A stretch of 64,000 bases of DNA, from the NCBI GenBank assembly GCA_024364735.1, contig JAGFNQ010004013.1, positions 1-64,000 on the forward strand. Direction: 5' to 3'. Source of the stretch: Boesenbergia rotunda. Its lineage: Eukaryota > Streptophyta > Magnoliopsida > Zingiberales > Zingiberaceae. The notes under the pieces are model-generated. The model did not search any database. It was not told where the DNA came from and was given only the letters and a program-made list of their open reading frames with translations. The translations under genes and the position numbers were made by a program. This document shows positions 23,081 to 34,649 of the stretch, in pieces (positions within the stretch are counted from its first letter, which is position 1; every line of letters starts with the position of its first letter).

Positions 23081-25418
23081 GTAGTTGTAACGCCCCAAAA
23101 TTCTCATTTTTAGTCCTTAAAGTCCTTAGAATTATTTAAAAATGGTTTAGAAATATTCTAGATATTTTTAGGGATTTTTAGAATATTTTTATGGAATTTT
23201 CCGAGTCCGTTTAGTATATTTAAAAATAGAAAAACGTTTAAGGGCAGGAGGGAGTTCGAACCCGCGACCACCGGAAGAGCAAGCACGCGCGCGACCAGCT
23301 GGGCTGGTTGGTTTTGTTGAAATAAGCTGGGAGAAACAATAGATAAGGTATAATTAGGTAAATTCGCCCCATAAGTATAAATAGATAATTAAAGAGAGAA
23401 ATTTTATTCTCTCTCAACCTAAACCCTTTCTCTCCCTCGCCCAGCACCTTGCGCCGACTCCTTTCCCCTCTCCTCTCTTGGGCGACACCACATGAAGCCC
23501 TAGAGGGCCGGCCAAGGCTCTCCTCCGAGAGATATTCCTATATTCGGGATCCCCGCGACGAGAGGAACGCGTAGGCGCGAAGAATTCTCCGAGATCTCAA
23601 GTTTCTCACGAGCCCTAGACGTCAATCTTGGTAGTAAGTCCAAGATATCAATGTAAGTACTGCTCACCTGCAGTAAGAGGCGGTTTTTCCGCAAGAATTT
23701 CCCTTAAAAGTTTTTAAAAGAGATATTTCCTTTTTGTTTAAGTTTTTGCATGTGATCTTAGTTCATTATATGCTTGTATAAGTTTGATTAAGCACCCTAT
23801 GTGAGATTAGGGGCTAAGAAAGTTATGAGAAAAGAAAAGAGAAGATAAAGATAAGAAAAGAAAAGGCCAAGGCCTTAAGAAATCCCCAAAAGTCAAGACT
23901 TAGGGATTTTAGCACGCAAGGTGCTCGAGAAAATGCCAAGACATTTACAGATAAGAAAGAAAAGAAAGAAAAGCTATTTTATTTTCTAAGGCCAGTACCC
24001 GGCGTCCAAGGGCGTCGTTAAAGAAATCCAGGTGTCCAATTCCAAGGTCTTGGCCCTGGTAGACCAAGGTCTGCTCTATTAGGATTGGTGGCTCGCTACC
24101 CCAACCTTTTAGGGAACGCGCATGAGATGGTACTTACGTCTTCAGTGGATCCAAGTGATTATTATTTTCAAGTATATGCTTTAGCAAAGTTTTCTAAAGT
24201 TTAAGAAAGTTTTCAAAGAGTTAAAGAAAGACTTTAAGTTAAAGAATTGCTAAAGTTTCAAGTTAAGCCAAGAAAAGTGAGTTGAGATTTATTAATGCTT
24301 GAGTATGCATGTTTTGAGTTACACATGTTCTTAGTTTTCTTTCAAGCATATAAGTATCTCATGTGATTTCATATTGTTCAAGAAGCATGTTTGCACATTT
24401 CGAGATTTTGTGAGCTAGATAGTACTTACTAAGCTTTTTGCTTACTAGTTGCATTTCCTCTTACTGCAGATAAAGGTAAAGGCAAGCAATTCTGAAGGAA
24501 GGCGACGAGGCGGTGCTGAGTAAAGTGTGTGTGGTGGCTGATTTTGGAGAGATCCTTGAGACGAGACAATTTAGTTATTTGAATTACAATGTTTTAGTTT
24601 ATTCAAATTTCAAGTTCTTGCTTTATGGAGTTTAGCGAACATTTAAGCTTTGGATAGTTTTACATGCTCAATTTCTTAGAGTAAAGATTCCATGTCATTT
24701 CATTTAGCATACATATCCTTATGATTGCATTGGATGAGTAGAAGTGTGGGTGGTTTGAAATATTGATACTTTGTTAGAGAAATAGATGCATGTGCCAAGA
24801 TAGTATTAATTTCCCTTTTGATCAAGTTTTTATTGCTTAAGTATGTTTAGAAAAGTTGCTTTCTCATTTGATAATGCCTTAGGGATGTTTCAGAATTTTG
24901 TGTGATGAGTTTCAATGGTTAGAAGTTAAGTTTGGTACAAACTCTAGCTTAAAGTCTATGTAGATTTTTCATAACTTGCTAAATTCCGCAAAAGTCCTAA
25001 TTTCAAGTTTATGGATTCGTTTTGATTGGCTAAATTGTTTAGAAAACTGGTATAGAGTATAGAAATGGTGTCATGATTTTATATGGCTCGAAAGTATAGG
25101 TTTGGTGGAGTTTTGAAACAAGGCTTCGAATCTGAAAAACAGGTTTCAGACTTATCAGTCGACTGGTACAGTATCAGTCGACTGATACCCGTAAGCTGAG
25201 TTGGGCGAGGCAAGTTTCAATAAGTATTTTCTTACGAGTTTTTGAGAAAGAAAGTGTGACATGGTATTATGCATGACTATTTGAGTTAGAATATCATTCT
25301 TAGATAGATTAAAAAAGAAAAAAAAAGATTTCCGCATTTTTAGTCGTGCATTAGAGTCGAGAAGTAGACAAAAGTAACGATCCGTCTAAGGCAGGAGAAG
25401 GCGGGTCGCTACAGTAGT
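23081..25418 (+). mobile_element. Solo LTR of a Tekay-like gypsy element, perfect TSD
   Basis: The LTR (23086-25413, 2328 bp) starts TGTAACGCCCC and ends GTCGCTACA. It is flanked by GTAGT at 23081-23085 and 25414-25418. It shares the architecture of the LTR at 14496-16910 (same start, CTTACTAAGCTTT...CTTACTGCAGATA landmark near 24425-24472, same GGCGGGTCG end) but is well diverged. CAGTCGACTG-type motifs are at 25158-25187. No internal sequence remains. ORFs inside are not credible. Confidence 0.92.
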
Positions 25419-25570
25419 GGGGTGGTTTGAGTGGAGGAGAGATTTTTCTTCATGTGATCTTCAAGTGTGTCTCCCTCCATTGTCAACTCCTCGAAGGATC
25501 TTCCTAATGGGTTGAGGTGGTTCAGATGTAGCATCCAACCCAGGACTAGAATGTTCCGAGCTAAGATGAA
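25419..25570 (-). pseudogene. Decayed minus-strand coding trace
   Basis: On the minus strand this reads as an open stretch (GWMLHLNHLNPLGRSFEEL, then TLEDHMKKNL) ending close to the solo LTR insertion site. The frame is interrupted by the TRIM at 25576 and continues in broken form at 26281-26580. I do not recognise the protein. It may be part of an old retroelement. Confidence 0.25.
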
Positions 25571-26280
25571 TATTGTGTTGAGGTTGCAAGGTTGCAAATA
25601 TAGTCCCACATCGAAAACACATGGGCAAGATCATAGGCTTATAAGGAAAAAAAAGATATCTTCATTGGCATAAGGCCTTTTGGGAGAGCCCAAGAGCAAA
25701 ACCATAAGGGCTTAGGTCCAAAATGGACAATATCATACCATTGTGGAGATACCTAAATTTCTTTCGGTCCCAACAATTAGTATCAGAGTCAGATCGCTCT
25801 TCACCGGACTAACCGCCGGAAGAAACACGAGCCAGAGCCATGATCCAAATCTAACCATGTGGGTTAAGCCTTGAATAAAGGATATGTGGACTCTCGTGTC
25901 ATGATCAAGAGGACCAGACACCAGGCAGAGAAGTCCTAGTTGCAGCTAAGTGGTGAAGTCCTAGTAGGACGAGTGGACTGAGGGACAGAAAGTCCTGGTG
26001 GGTTGAGGATCGAACATCAAACGGAAAGGGTTTTCGCTTGAGGGAGACTTGTGGTCCTTTGTTTGAGAGGGGGGGATTGTTGGGGTTGCAAGGTTGTAAA
26101 CATAGTCCCACATCGAATACACATGGGAAAGATCATAGACTTATAAGGAAAAAAGATATCTTCATTGGCATGAAGCCTTTTGAGAGAGCCTAAGAGCAAA
26201 ACCATGAGGGCTTAGGCCCAAAGTGGATCATATCATACCATTGTGAAGATATCTAAATTCTATTCGGTCCTAACATATTG
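25571..26280 (+). mobile_element. Complete TRIM retrotransposon (700 bp) with TSD
   Basis: 5' LTR 25576-25775 (200 bp) and 3' LTR 26078-26275 (198 bp) are near-identical, with termini TGTTG(A/G)GG and C(C/T)AACA. The TSD is TATTG at 25571-25575 and 26276-26280. A primer-binding-like TTAGTATCAGAG is at 25777-25788, and a polypurine tract GAGAGGGGGGGAT is at about 26065-26077. The 302-bp internal region has no coding capacity, which defines a terminal-repeat retrotransposon in miniature. It depends on enzymes from another element. The primer-site region resembles the start of the SIRE-like internal region at 34954. Confidence 0.93.
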
Positions 26281-26580
26281 CTTCCTCTACCATTTTCTCT
26301 CTGGTTCCTAGTAGTTTAGAAAATATCCAATCCAAGAGCCTGTAAAAACCTGCTTGGCCACAGAAGGAACACACCTCCCACACGCATGTAGGGGTAAGGA
26401 AGAGCGAAACAATATCCATCTTACCTAAACATATATCCAAATATGAATCGCAACAATAAAGTTAACTACAGATGCCTCCATAAAATTTTCTGAAAGATGA
26501 GCAATCATATTAACCTCACCATGCTGAAATATACTTGAAGGTTCTAGATAAGTGAATGTGTCATCCTCCTATCAAGTAAG
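26281..26580 (-). pseudogene. Continuation of the decayed minus-strand coding trace
   Basis: Minus-strand reading gives an interrupted coding-like stretch (EDDTFTYLEPSSIFQHGE, then NFMEASVVNFIV) between the TRIM and the MITE. Frames are broken and the family is not recognised. It is listed because the same broken frame appears on both sides of the MITE. Confidence 0.25.
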
Positions 26581-27134
26581 GTCTCTGGTAGGGGTGAAAA
26601 CGAGCCAATCCACTCATGAGCTATTTGGGTCTCGGTTCGAAAAATAGTTTGTTGGAGTTCATTCGATTAAGTTAACGAGTCATGCTCGAGCTCGAAAACA
26701 TTATCGAGTCGAGCTCTAGCTTAATAGTATTTGGCTCGTGAGCTCACGAACATATTTGTTTAGAAGCTCACGAATGTGTTCATTAAGAGGCTCGCGAACA
26801 TGTTCGTTAAAAGACTTGTTTATCTTATTATATATACATATATAATTAAATATCACATAAATAATAAATATAATAATATATTATTAATTATTATAGTTAA
26901 TTATTTTAAACGAGCTCGAATTAAACTCGTTTAATTTTTAAACGAGCTCTTTTTGAGCCGGACTCGAGCTGAACTCGAGCTATTTTATTTTATTATGAGT
27001 CGAACTCGAGTTTAAGAACTAAAGTTCAAATCAAACTCGAGCCCGAGCTCGAGCCTAAAAATAACGAACCGAACCCAAACTCGAGCTTCTTACTATTCGG
27101 CTCAGTTCAATTTGATTACACCCCTAGTCTTTGT
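26581..27134. mobile_element. hAT-type MITE with imperfect 8-bp TSD
   Basis: The 538-bp unit (26589-27126) begins TAGGGGTG and ends CACCCCTA. Flanks are GTCTCTGG (26581-26588) and GTCTTTGT (27127-27134), six of eight matching. The interior is rich in GAGCTCGA-like words and has an AT-rich centre (26820-26920). TAGGGGTG-type ends with 8-bp duplications are typical of non-autonomous hAT elements in plants. There is no coding capacity. Confidence 0.75.
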
Positions 27135-27960
27135 CTCAATTTCAGGTGATTGTGCAACTATGGGAAATGATTTTTGGGCCTTTGCCTCCTCAGCAAAAAT
27201 CCCTACACTTCCATCAACAACATCTGATTTAGGGGGTCATGCAACTAAAAGAAGTGATTTTTGGGCATTACTTCCATTATGCAAGTCCCTACACTTTCAT
27301 CCTCAACAAATTCAATTCTTGCAACATCAACAGTGTTAGCCAAAGTTTTGCATCTAGAATTTACAACAACAGTATCATTAGAATCATAATGATCTACAAC
27401 TATAATATCACAACACAAAAAACTAGAGGAGTCCTATAGAGCCGCACTATTTGAGACAAGATTACCACAAGCTCTACAATCGATCTCCTCACTAGATAAT
27501 TGTGCTTGTCATTGGGTGAAAAATACTATAAGTTGATTCAATTGCATCTGTAATTTCCGATATGATTCAACAGCTTCTTGTTCTGCCTGGAGAATATAAG
27601 CTGCTTGTTGCAACGAGAATTATTGTTGTTGCTCTATCATTTGTTGTACAAATTCCTTCAAATCTTACAATTTGGTTGACTAGAGGCATGAACTTCTTTA
27701 TTGAACTCTTGAAATGTTCCCCGTGGGCTCGATCTATTGGATTCAATGTACTAGGTAGGTATAGGATCATTCTAAAATCCCGTGGGCTTTGATATGCTGG
27801 ATATGACTCAGTAAATAACTTTGTGCACCATCATAACTGAAATGTGAGTGATCTACCCGATCAGAATTATAGGAATTTAGTGATGACCCATACTTATTTT
27901 GCTATCCATGGGTGTCAAATATTGAAGTTCAGGTTGATAATACTGAGTCTTAAAAAGCTA
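27135..27960 (-). pseudogene. Decayed minus-strand gag-like coding remnant
   Basis: On the minus strand, with stops, it reads a glutamine-rich coiled stretch (EFVQQMIEQQQ, then AAYILQAEQEAVESYRKLQ), then SSEEIDCRAC and an acidic segment (ARIEFVEDESVGTCIMEV) around 27250-27350. Such Q-rich and acidic linkers occur between gag and pol in Athila-type elements, but I cannot confirm the family. Several nonsense codons and the MITE interrupt it. Confidence 0.35.
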
Positions 27961-27999
27961 AAATATGTGATAGTCAAAGTCAAAGGTGGGTCGATCCAG

Positions 28000-28800
28000 T
28001 AGGCTTACCTGGTGAACCTTTTACAAGTCGATCGGGTAACCTCGATAGGATATCTCAGGAGCCCAGCTCCCAACCAAGTACTCTTGGGGCTCTGCTCCCC
28101 TTCACAAGCCGATCGAGTAACTCTGATTGGACACTCTAGCGGCTCAGCTCCCCAATCAAATTTCACCGGGGCCCAACTCCCTAATTAGGTACTCTCGGGG
28201 ACTGGGCTCCTCCCTTCTTTAGGCCCATCATCCTATTAGCGGGTCAAACTCCCAAAAGCCCAGTAGACCTTCTAGACCAGGAACCCATTTCATCATTAAT
28301 ACTTCACATGGATTTGTTAGAAAGTCAATGAGATCATATCTTTTAGCAAATACGGGATACACCCCCCACATCTATGATGAGACTGCCTGATACAATGAGA
28401 GTATGGTAATAAGACGTGATGTCTAAATAGTGACGTGATGTCTCATTAATGCGGGGATTACAGAGGCATTATAAAATCGATTATTCTCTGTTGGTATGGA
28501 GGTAAGTTAAATAGCTTACTCTCACTCTACTTTACGATTCTTCTTTCATTCTCTATCCATTGAGTTAACTTGATCGTTGGAGTAGCCGCGCCAAGGACCC
28601 CCCGGTGGTACTCTATGACGTTTTCTTCCTCCTTTCCCTTTGGGGGTCCAATAGTTTTTGTCTTTGTTTCCAAATCGAGGTCTTCTTCTGGTCAACTACA
28701 AAGACACCTTGCCAGTAGTCAATCTCCATCGATTTCAAACAGGATTAATAGTATTGAGGTTGCTCGAGATTAGTACTGATTCTCCATCTTACCTCCAAAA
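28000..28800 (+). repeat. Relic resembling a Tat-lineage gypsy LTR
   Basis: The 5' part (28010-28210) has degenerate repeats of GGGGCTCAGCTCC and CGATCGGGTAAC-like words. The 3' part has a TATA-like ATTATAAAATCG near 28470 and a block TTGATCGTTGGAGTAGCC...CCCCCCGGTG (28572-28608), which resembles the GGAG...CCCCGG block seen near the ends of Tat-type gypsy LTRs in plants. Clear termini and duplications were not found. The 28570 ORF is not credible. Confidence 0.35.
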
Positions 28801-29858
28801 TATTGAGAATATGAATCCATAGTTGCTCATAAAAGAAATTCCCTATTCTTACACTAAAATACTAAAACAACATAATCAAAAGAGTCAAGAATATATAAGA
28901 TCAAACACATAAATACATGATCGTTAAAACTGACACATTTTTTTAAAATTTTTATGTAAAAATAGAAATTATCCTAAAATTATCAAACACCTCTAACACT
29001 CTCTAGCAATGATGCTAAATCGATAAATCTGATTTATCATGAAATTGGTGCCAAATAAAATATCGAAGCCCCTATCTACACTAGTACAATATAGGGTAAC
29101 TTGGATCATCTCCCAACGACTGTAATGACCAGATGATAATTTCTAAGATTGATTTTTTTATGAATGGTTCTGGGGGTTGGTTTTAAATTGTAAATGCTAA
29201 AGACAAATACAGAAGACAATCTAAGCTAAACTAAACATACAAATTAAAGAGCACCAAGCATTCAAAGAAACCTAAACTAACCTAACCTAATTGCATTGAA
29301 TAGCAAATTAAGGCAACTAATCTACAAAAGCAACTTAACACATACAATTGGAAAAGCAAGCAATTAACCTAATCTAATCCACTGAATAAATAAGATTAAG
29401 ATGAACACTGACATTCGAATTAACCAAGATCAACTAATCATAATTGAATTCAAATCACAATTAACTAACATCTATCACATTAAGCAAGAACTAAACCAAA
29501 TTAAAATCTAGTGTAAATAGCAATTGAAACATGACATGCTTCCAACAAAATTGCTAACATGGAAGGAATCTGCAACCAACAATGAATGAATCTATGACTC
29601 AGAATAGAGCTTACGACCAAGCTAGGACAAACCCAAGCTCATTAATCTAGATCGGAGAAGAAAAGAAGAAGGTTCGATAGAGACAATCGGACTGGAATCA
29701 AGGCTAGATCTAATGAAGGGAAGGTGTTATCGAATCTACTGATGGTATAGGACTTTGCATCATCTTCTACAATTCTGGTGGGGAAGAATCGAGTCTGATG
29801 ATCTCCTCTATGCGACACTGTGACAAAGAAGAAAACGACATTAGTGGAAGAAAAGGAA
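28801..29858 (-). repeat. AT-rich tract, possibly an antisense LTR tail and primer region
   Basis: No gene is supported. Read on the minus strand, 29860 to 28960 runs through AATTAGGTTAGGTTAGTTTAGG-like text, then GGGAGATGATCC...CCCTATATTG...TTGGCACCAATTTC, reminiscent of the LTR-end and primer region of Athila-like elements. It would be the 5' side of the minus-strand remnant at 27960 and below. No termini were found, so this is tentative. Confidence 0.3.
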
Positions 29859-30029
29859 GAAAATGTTGGGGCAATCGACCCAAGTATGATCGGGAGGATC
29901 ATGGATTTTGATGTGTGTGTGTCAATATGATTAAGTTAGGGTTTCATGTTGATCTAATATGTGTATGTAAGTGTGCAGGTTTGCAGGATACACATAGGCT
30001 TGGTTGGATGTCTTCAGGTACGGTGAAGG

Positions 30030-30360
30030 GTGGCATGGAGGCAAGCCGTGGGCTTGTGTGCGCATTCGAGGGACTATGGACAAAGCAGGGACGATGAGCC
30101 GAGGGACGCGAACTTCGAGGCATACGTGAAGGATGACATGAAGACAAGCCGAGGGCTTGTGTGCGCATCTGAGAGACGAGGGCCAAAGTCAAAGAGGGCT
30201 TGAAGGCAATAGATCGAGGCTGTTGGAGCATAAACGATGAGCTGAGAGACGCGGACTTTGAGGCATGCGTGAAGGATAGCATGGAGGCAAGCCGAGGGCT
30301 TGTGTGCGCATCTGAGGGACGGGAGCCGAAGACGAAGAGGGCGCGAAGGCAACAGATCGA
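30030..30360 (+). repeat. Degenerate ~110 bp tandem repeat in LTR, about three copies
   Basis: Each copy carries GGCTTGTGTGCGCAT(C)TGAG and GATGAGC(C/T)GAG. The same array recurs in the 3' LTR at 39836-40150. This array creates the overlapping long ORFs seen on the minus strand of both LTRs. Confidence 0.8.
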
Positions 30361-30626
30361 GACTACTAGATGAAGAGTCAACTAGGTCGTGAGGGTTCGA
30401 GTACTGAGGGAATTGTACTCAAGAACTAACTCGTGAGGGTTCGAGTGCGGAGAAAAATGTACTCGGGAAGGGTAACCCTAGACTTAGGGATGGACCAATC
30501 GACTGATTCAGGATCAGTCGACTGGTAGTGACCAGAATTCGAAAGGTCAGGCGGTGATATTCGAATTCAGAGTGGACCAGTCGACTGGTGCTAGACCAAT
30601 CGACTAGTAATGGTCATTTTAGCCTC

Positions 30627-30647
30627 GAGCTCTATTTAAGGGAGCTC
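30627..30647 (+). promoter_or_regulatory. TATA box flanked by GAGCTC arms
   Basis: GAGCTC, TATTTAAGG, GAGCTC; with one more pair (C30626-G30648) the arms are 7 bp. It is the likely core promoter of the SIRE-like element. The same sequence recurs in the 3' LTR near 50829-50849. Confidence 0.7.
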
Positions 30648-31003
30648 GTTTAATGCTGTTTCTTCTTGGCGAAACTTGCTTGGTTAAAGCTAGTTAGTAG
30701 CCTATTGTGCTCAAGGATTGTCCAAGGTTTGTGGCGAGGTTTCTCCACCCACAAGGAGCGACAAGAGCTAGTCGGAGGTGCTCCGGGGAATCATCCACCG
30801 AAGGATCAGGATCGTCCACTGTACGGATAGCCGTGGAGTAGGAGTTTCATCTCCGAACCACGTAAATAGGTGTGTCTTTCTTGTGTGTTAGGTTTTAGTT
30901 TTTGTTATTCCGCTTGCGCACTAACCATTGTTGGAAGACAAGATCGAAAAAGTGTTATTCACCCCCCCTCTAGCAAACGGTAAGACACTACTAGAAAAAA
31001 TGC

Positions 31004-31440
31004 ATTTAACAACAGTGAATCACTGTTGTCGTATGCCAAATACCACTGTTGTTAAAGGCCATGTTGTTAAAGGGGGGGTCTACGACAACAGTGAATCACT
31101 GTTGATTCACTGTTGTCGTTTGGTCTACGACAACAGTTTTCCACTGTTGTCGTATATCACATTCGACAACATTTTGACAACAGTTTTTCACTGTTGTCTT
31201 TTATTATATTCGACAACAGTTGTATAACCGTTGTCGTATATCAATAACAACAGTTTATCACTGTTGTCGTTTAGGGTTTTCACTGTTGTCGTTTAAATGA
31301 GTTTTAACAACGGTGTTTAAATGTTGTCGTATGCCATATTCACCGTTGTCGTTTATCTACAACAACAGTTTAGCTTTAAAAAAACCTGTTGTGTGTTTGT
31401 ACTGTTCCACAACAGTTTCATACCAATTTGACAACAAAGA
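31004..31440. repeat. CACTA left subterminal repeat array
   Basis: A dozen or more direct and inverted ACAACAGT/ACTGTTGTCG words at irregular spacing; adjacent inverted pairs form hairpins. The matching right array is at 34650-34930. Confidence 0.85.
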
Positions 31441-32249
31441 TATTTCCATTATATTTTCAATTAAAAGACAATAATTTAACCTCGAAACAAAAACTATATA
31501 TATCAAATATCATCAACATATTTACAATAAAGATCCACCACAACCTTTCTACAGATGAAACCATAAAAGTATCTTCTGTCCAAAAACCTTTCTACAGACG
31601 AAACAACTAAAGTATCTTCTGACCCAAATTACAAGAGTTCAAATTATATATAATTCTGACCCAACTAAACTTACAATGAAGTTCAAATCACAAAAATTAT
31701 AGCTTGGAAGGTCAGATTAATGGTCTTCGAACATGATCACGAACAAGTCCCTGACACTCTAATTAGTTATTCTATTAAATGCATATGTCCAATAAAAAAT
31801 GATCCATGAAGATATGTATCAACAAACAACAAAAATAATAAACTAACAAACAAACAAACAAAAAAGATATGCATGTATCAACACTTGCAATTATAAGGAA
31901 GAAACCACCGATTGTTTAATGATTGCTTTTCAATTTGGAAGAAACCACCGATTGTCCTAAAAAAAATCAAAATCATAATATCGTCTTATTGATTGTAAAA
32001 TACTTATTGTTAGGACTACTAAAGCTCTCAATTCTTTACAACCTCAAGACTGGTTTCAGTTACGTAGGACTTCCTCTCATCCATGGTTGAACTAGACTAT
32101 AAACATGCAAATGCATTGGTAGAAAAATAGAAAAACATGAATATTACTTATATCACCATGTGTTAGTATTTGAGTATTAAATAAAAATCCTCATATGCAG
32201 CAATTATGAGAAAGGAAGAAAAAAGACCATTGGTAGAGGTAATATTTAC
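31441..32249. other. CACTA interior, AT-rich; short tandem repeats
   Basis: No gene is supported. A ~46 bp unit beginning AACCTTTCTACAGA(T/C)GAAAC is duplicated at about 31540-31620, and GGAAGAAACCACCGATTGT is duplicated at about 31900-31955. If the captured gene continues here (minus strand), its later exons are not recognisable. Confidence 0.5.
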
Positions 32250-32742
32250 ATGAAAACTGCGAAGCTCTTCAGCTTCTTCAAGTGCGATTTGCTTTTCGTA
32301 TTCTCTCCTGGACTGAAGTGCGAAAAAGAGATTAGTGGCAACCTTAAAGAAGAGAAGGATAGCATCATAAATAAATATAGAGTGGAACTGATTTGTCCTG
32401 TTGCATAAAATCAGGAAAGCAAACTTTCAATAGCTTCTACATTCTGAGAAATTAAGCAACTAAAGCTATTAACTATTTAATCCATAATAATCAACTAACA
32501 TTTAGATATTAGGATACAAAACATGAGAGAGAGGACATGTAATGATCGATGAAGTAACAAAGGAATCATATTAACTCAATGTGAAAGGGGATAAATTTCA
32601 TAATAAAATATTGTTAGTAAGAGTTCCATTCTGTAAAAGAGAAACACACCACCATACATAGAAGGGAACATTTTGGTCATGCTCACCGTGGCCAAATTAT
32701 CTAAAAACTCTGTCTCATCCTCGTCAAGGGCTTTTGGTGGTC
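32250..32742 (-). pseudogene. Two captured exons of a NIP30/FAM192A-like gene
   Basis: The upstream exon (32742-32687, 56 bp) follows a TATAG acceptor and reads PPKALDEDETEFLDNLAT before a GTGAGC donor. The downstream exon (32312-32250, 63 bp) follows a TTTTTCGCACTTCAG acceptor, reads SRREYEKQIALEEAEEL..., and ends at a GTAAAT donor. Joined, they keep phase and match the conserved core of the NIP30 (FAM192A/PSME3-interacting) family, a nuclear protein linked to the PA28-gamma proteasome activator in animals. The plant role is unknown to me. N-terminal and C-terminal exons are not clear; a GACAAGGATACAATGAAAG fragment at about 33102-33121 may be a relic of the preceding exon. It is inside the CACTA, so it is a transduplicated fragment, not a gene. 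Confidence 0.75.
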
Positions 32743-34649
32743 CTATACATACAAAGAACACAAATGCATTACACATGAAAAAAGTGAGGCCTTTCGAAAC
32801 ATCGTTTAAGGAAGAAAAACACTCAATATCGACCCACTTGGAATTGGATATGGCAAAGGTGCTAATTTGTCCACTGCTTCATCAATGGAAACTCAAATGC
32901 AATTCTTGGGAAATGGATCATTAAAAAGAAATATTATTTTAAAACTTATCATTTCCATAAAATTGCAGCTTTGATAAGTATTTGATACATAGCTCACAAA
33001 ATGGATTCCTATAAGTATTTGACAAATAATCAATCAACAGAAAAGAATATCATTCAGGAGTTAGCCATATGCAACATTTAAGTAAAAAAAACCTAACTTT
33101 CATTGTATCCTTGTCCTGCATGAGAATGAATCATGTCACCGTTATAAAGTAGCTACTTCATAAGTTGGAGGATGAAAATTTGTAATGAAAACAAACTCTC
33201 TTGAAAAGGAAAAGCCAACAATGTTTCATCTTATAATTGTACTAACTAGTTTCTTCAACATATCTAAACCTTAGATATCTCCATGCACAATGAACCTAAT
33301 GGACTCATATTTAAGCTTGATTCGTATTGTTTGAAAAACTGAAAATAGTTGAACAGATATCTCATACACCATACATAACGTGCACAAGTTTACAGTAAAA
33401 GAGAAGTCTTTTTTCTTTTATGAAGGAAAGTTCATCCAGGTTTTATTTTGTAAAATTTCATGTCTTTATTTTGTGGACATCAAAAATGCACGAAGAAAGT
33501 TAAGTAGAACAATTACTAGATATAACTCCCAATATTTCTAGTAAAGTTCTTATTAACATTTAAGCAAAACTCTTTTTAACAAAAGAAAGCTATAATTTAA
33601 TCCAACAGAAACTAACCCACTGTGATCCAATCACAACACTTAGCTAGAGCATAACTAAATCATCAATTTCATCCAGAATCTATTCTAAACTAACTTCCAT
33701 TTTGCACCCCACAATTCAAACCAAAACAAGATTTCTGCAAGCTATGAACAACAGCTTAACCAACAATTTCTCCCATGGACATAGATATAAACCAAACACA
33801 GACCACACTCATGTCACCCATCCAAACCAATCATCAAGTCCGTCCAAAACTTCAGACCAAGGCAAAATGCACAGAAACCACCACAACACCATCTCTACAA
33901 CTGAAAAGCTATCAAGAAATAAAATCGGATTAAAGATCTGTTACAAATTTCTAATTCTAGCAACCCAAACACCCAACCAAGCATCCCAACAGATTTGAAC
34001 ATAAGAAATCCAACTCTAACGGAAAGCAATTCTTACCTCTGCTCGGCGCACAGCAACAGCGAAGAAGGAAGAAGAGGAAAGGAAACACCCAAAACCACAC
34101 AGAGTCCTTGCGATGCGCAACACCACCCCTTGTAAATTCGACGCCAGTGCTTGGGTGGCGCCGCTTGATCGAGTCAGATTTTAGGAAGAAGGCGGCGCCG
34201 ACCTCGCTTGCGTGCAGAGGAGAAATCGCGAGGGAGGAGGCATGTGATTTGGGCTTCTCAGTAGAGGAGGGTGCGCTCGGCGGCTTCCTTCGCCGGATCG
34301 CCGACATCGCCGTGCGCGATAGGGGCTGATCGACTCCTGCGAAAAAAGAGAGCAAGGGAGAGAGAGAGAGAGATCGGCCGCAGAAGACTGAAGGGAATGG
34401 GGGAGGAGAGGGAGTCGGCGATGAGGGGCTGTGTCGGACCACCAAGGAGGAAGGGGACTTGCTAGAGGGGAGGTGGCTGGCTTGGCCGGCTGTCGCGCGA
34501 GGAAGGGTTGGCGTCGGCGCTTTAGGGCACGAGGAAGAAAAAGGCATAGGGAGGGAAGATAGTAAATAGAAGGGTTTATATAATATATATAATTAAACCG
34601 TTGATATCCACCGTTGATATCCACCGTTGATTTTGTTTATTGATTGAAC
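32743..34649 (-). other. CACTA interior: probable captured intron and 5' leader
   Basis: From 32743 to about 34030 it is AT-rich and intron-like. From about 34035 to 34550 it turns GC-rich with a (GA)n run near 34353-34370. On the minus strand it looks like a plant 5' untranslated exon ending at a good donor (GCAGAG|GTAAGA, near 34035). This fits capture of the 5' part of the same gene as the exons at 32250-32742. A 196-aa Ser/Pro-rich minus-strand ORF (34547-33957) runs across the donor and is not a believable protein. Confidence 0.5.

Larger units (their letters stand above)
29864..30985 (+). repeat. 5' LTR of the SIRE-like element (rest at 34946-34953)
   Basis: It starts TGTTGGGGCAATCG. 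The CACTA element inserted 8-11 bp before the LTR end; the final TCCTAACA is at 34946-34953. It contains about three degenerate copies of a ~110 bp unit (30030-30360), two pairs of CAGTCGACTG-type motifs (30488-30526 and 30573-30608) and a TATA box in an inverted repeat (30627-30647). Minus-strand ORFs of 60-145 aa here follow the internal repeats and are not genes. Confidence 0.9.

Noticed and set aside
31004..31440. Regularly recurring CAACAGT words that look like a short repeat array, superficially CRISPR-like
   Set aside because: Copies are in both orientations, spacing is irregular, and they sit at both ends of a CACTA element, where subterminal repeats are expected. The genome is a plant's.
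33957..34547. 196-aa minus-strand ORF rich in Ser and Pro in the CACTA element
   Set aside because: It crosses a clear splice donor and reads through a leader-like GC-rich block with a (GA)n run; composition alone keeps it open.
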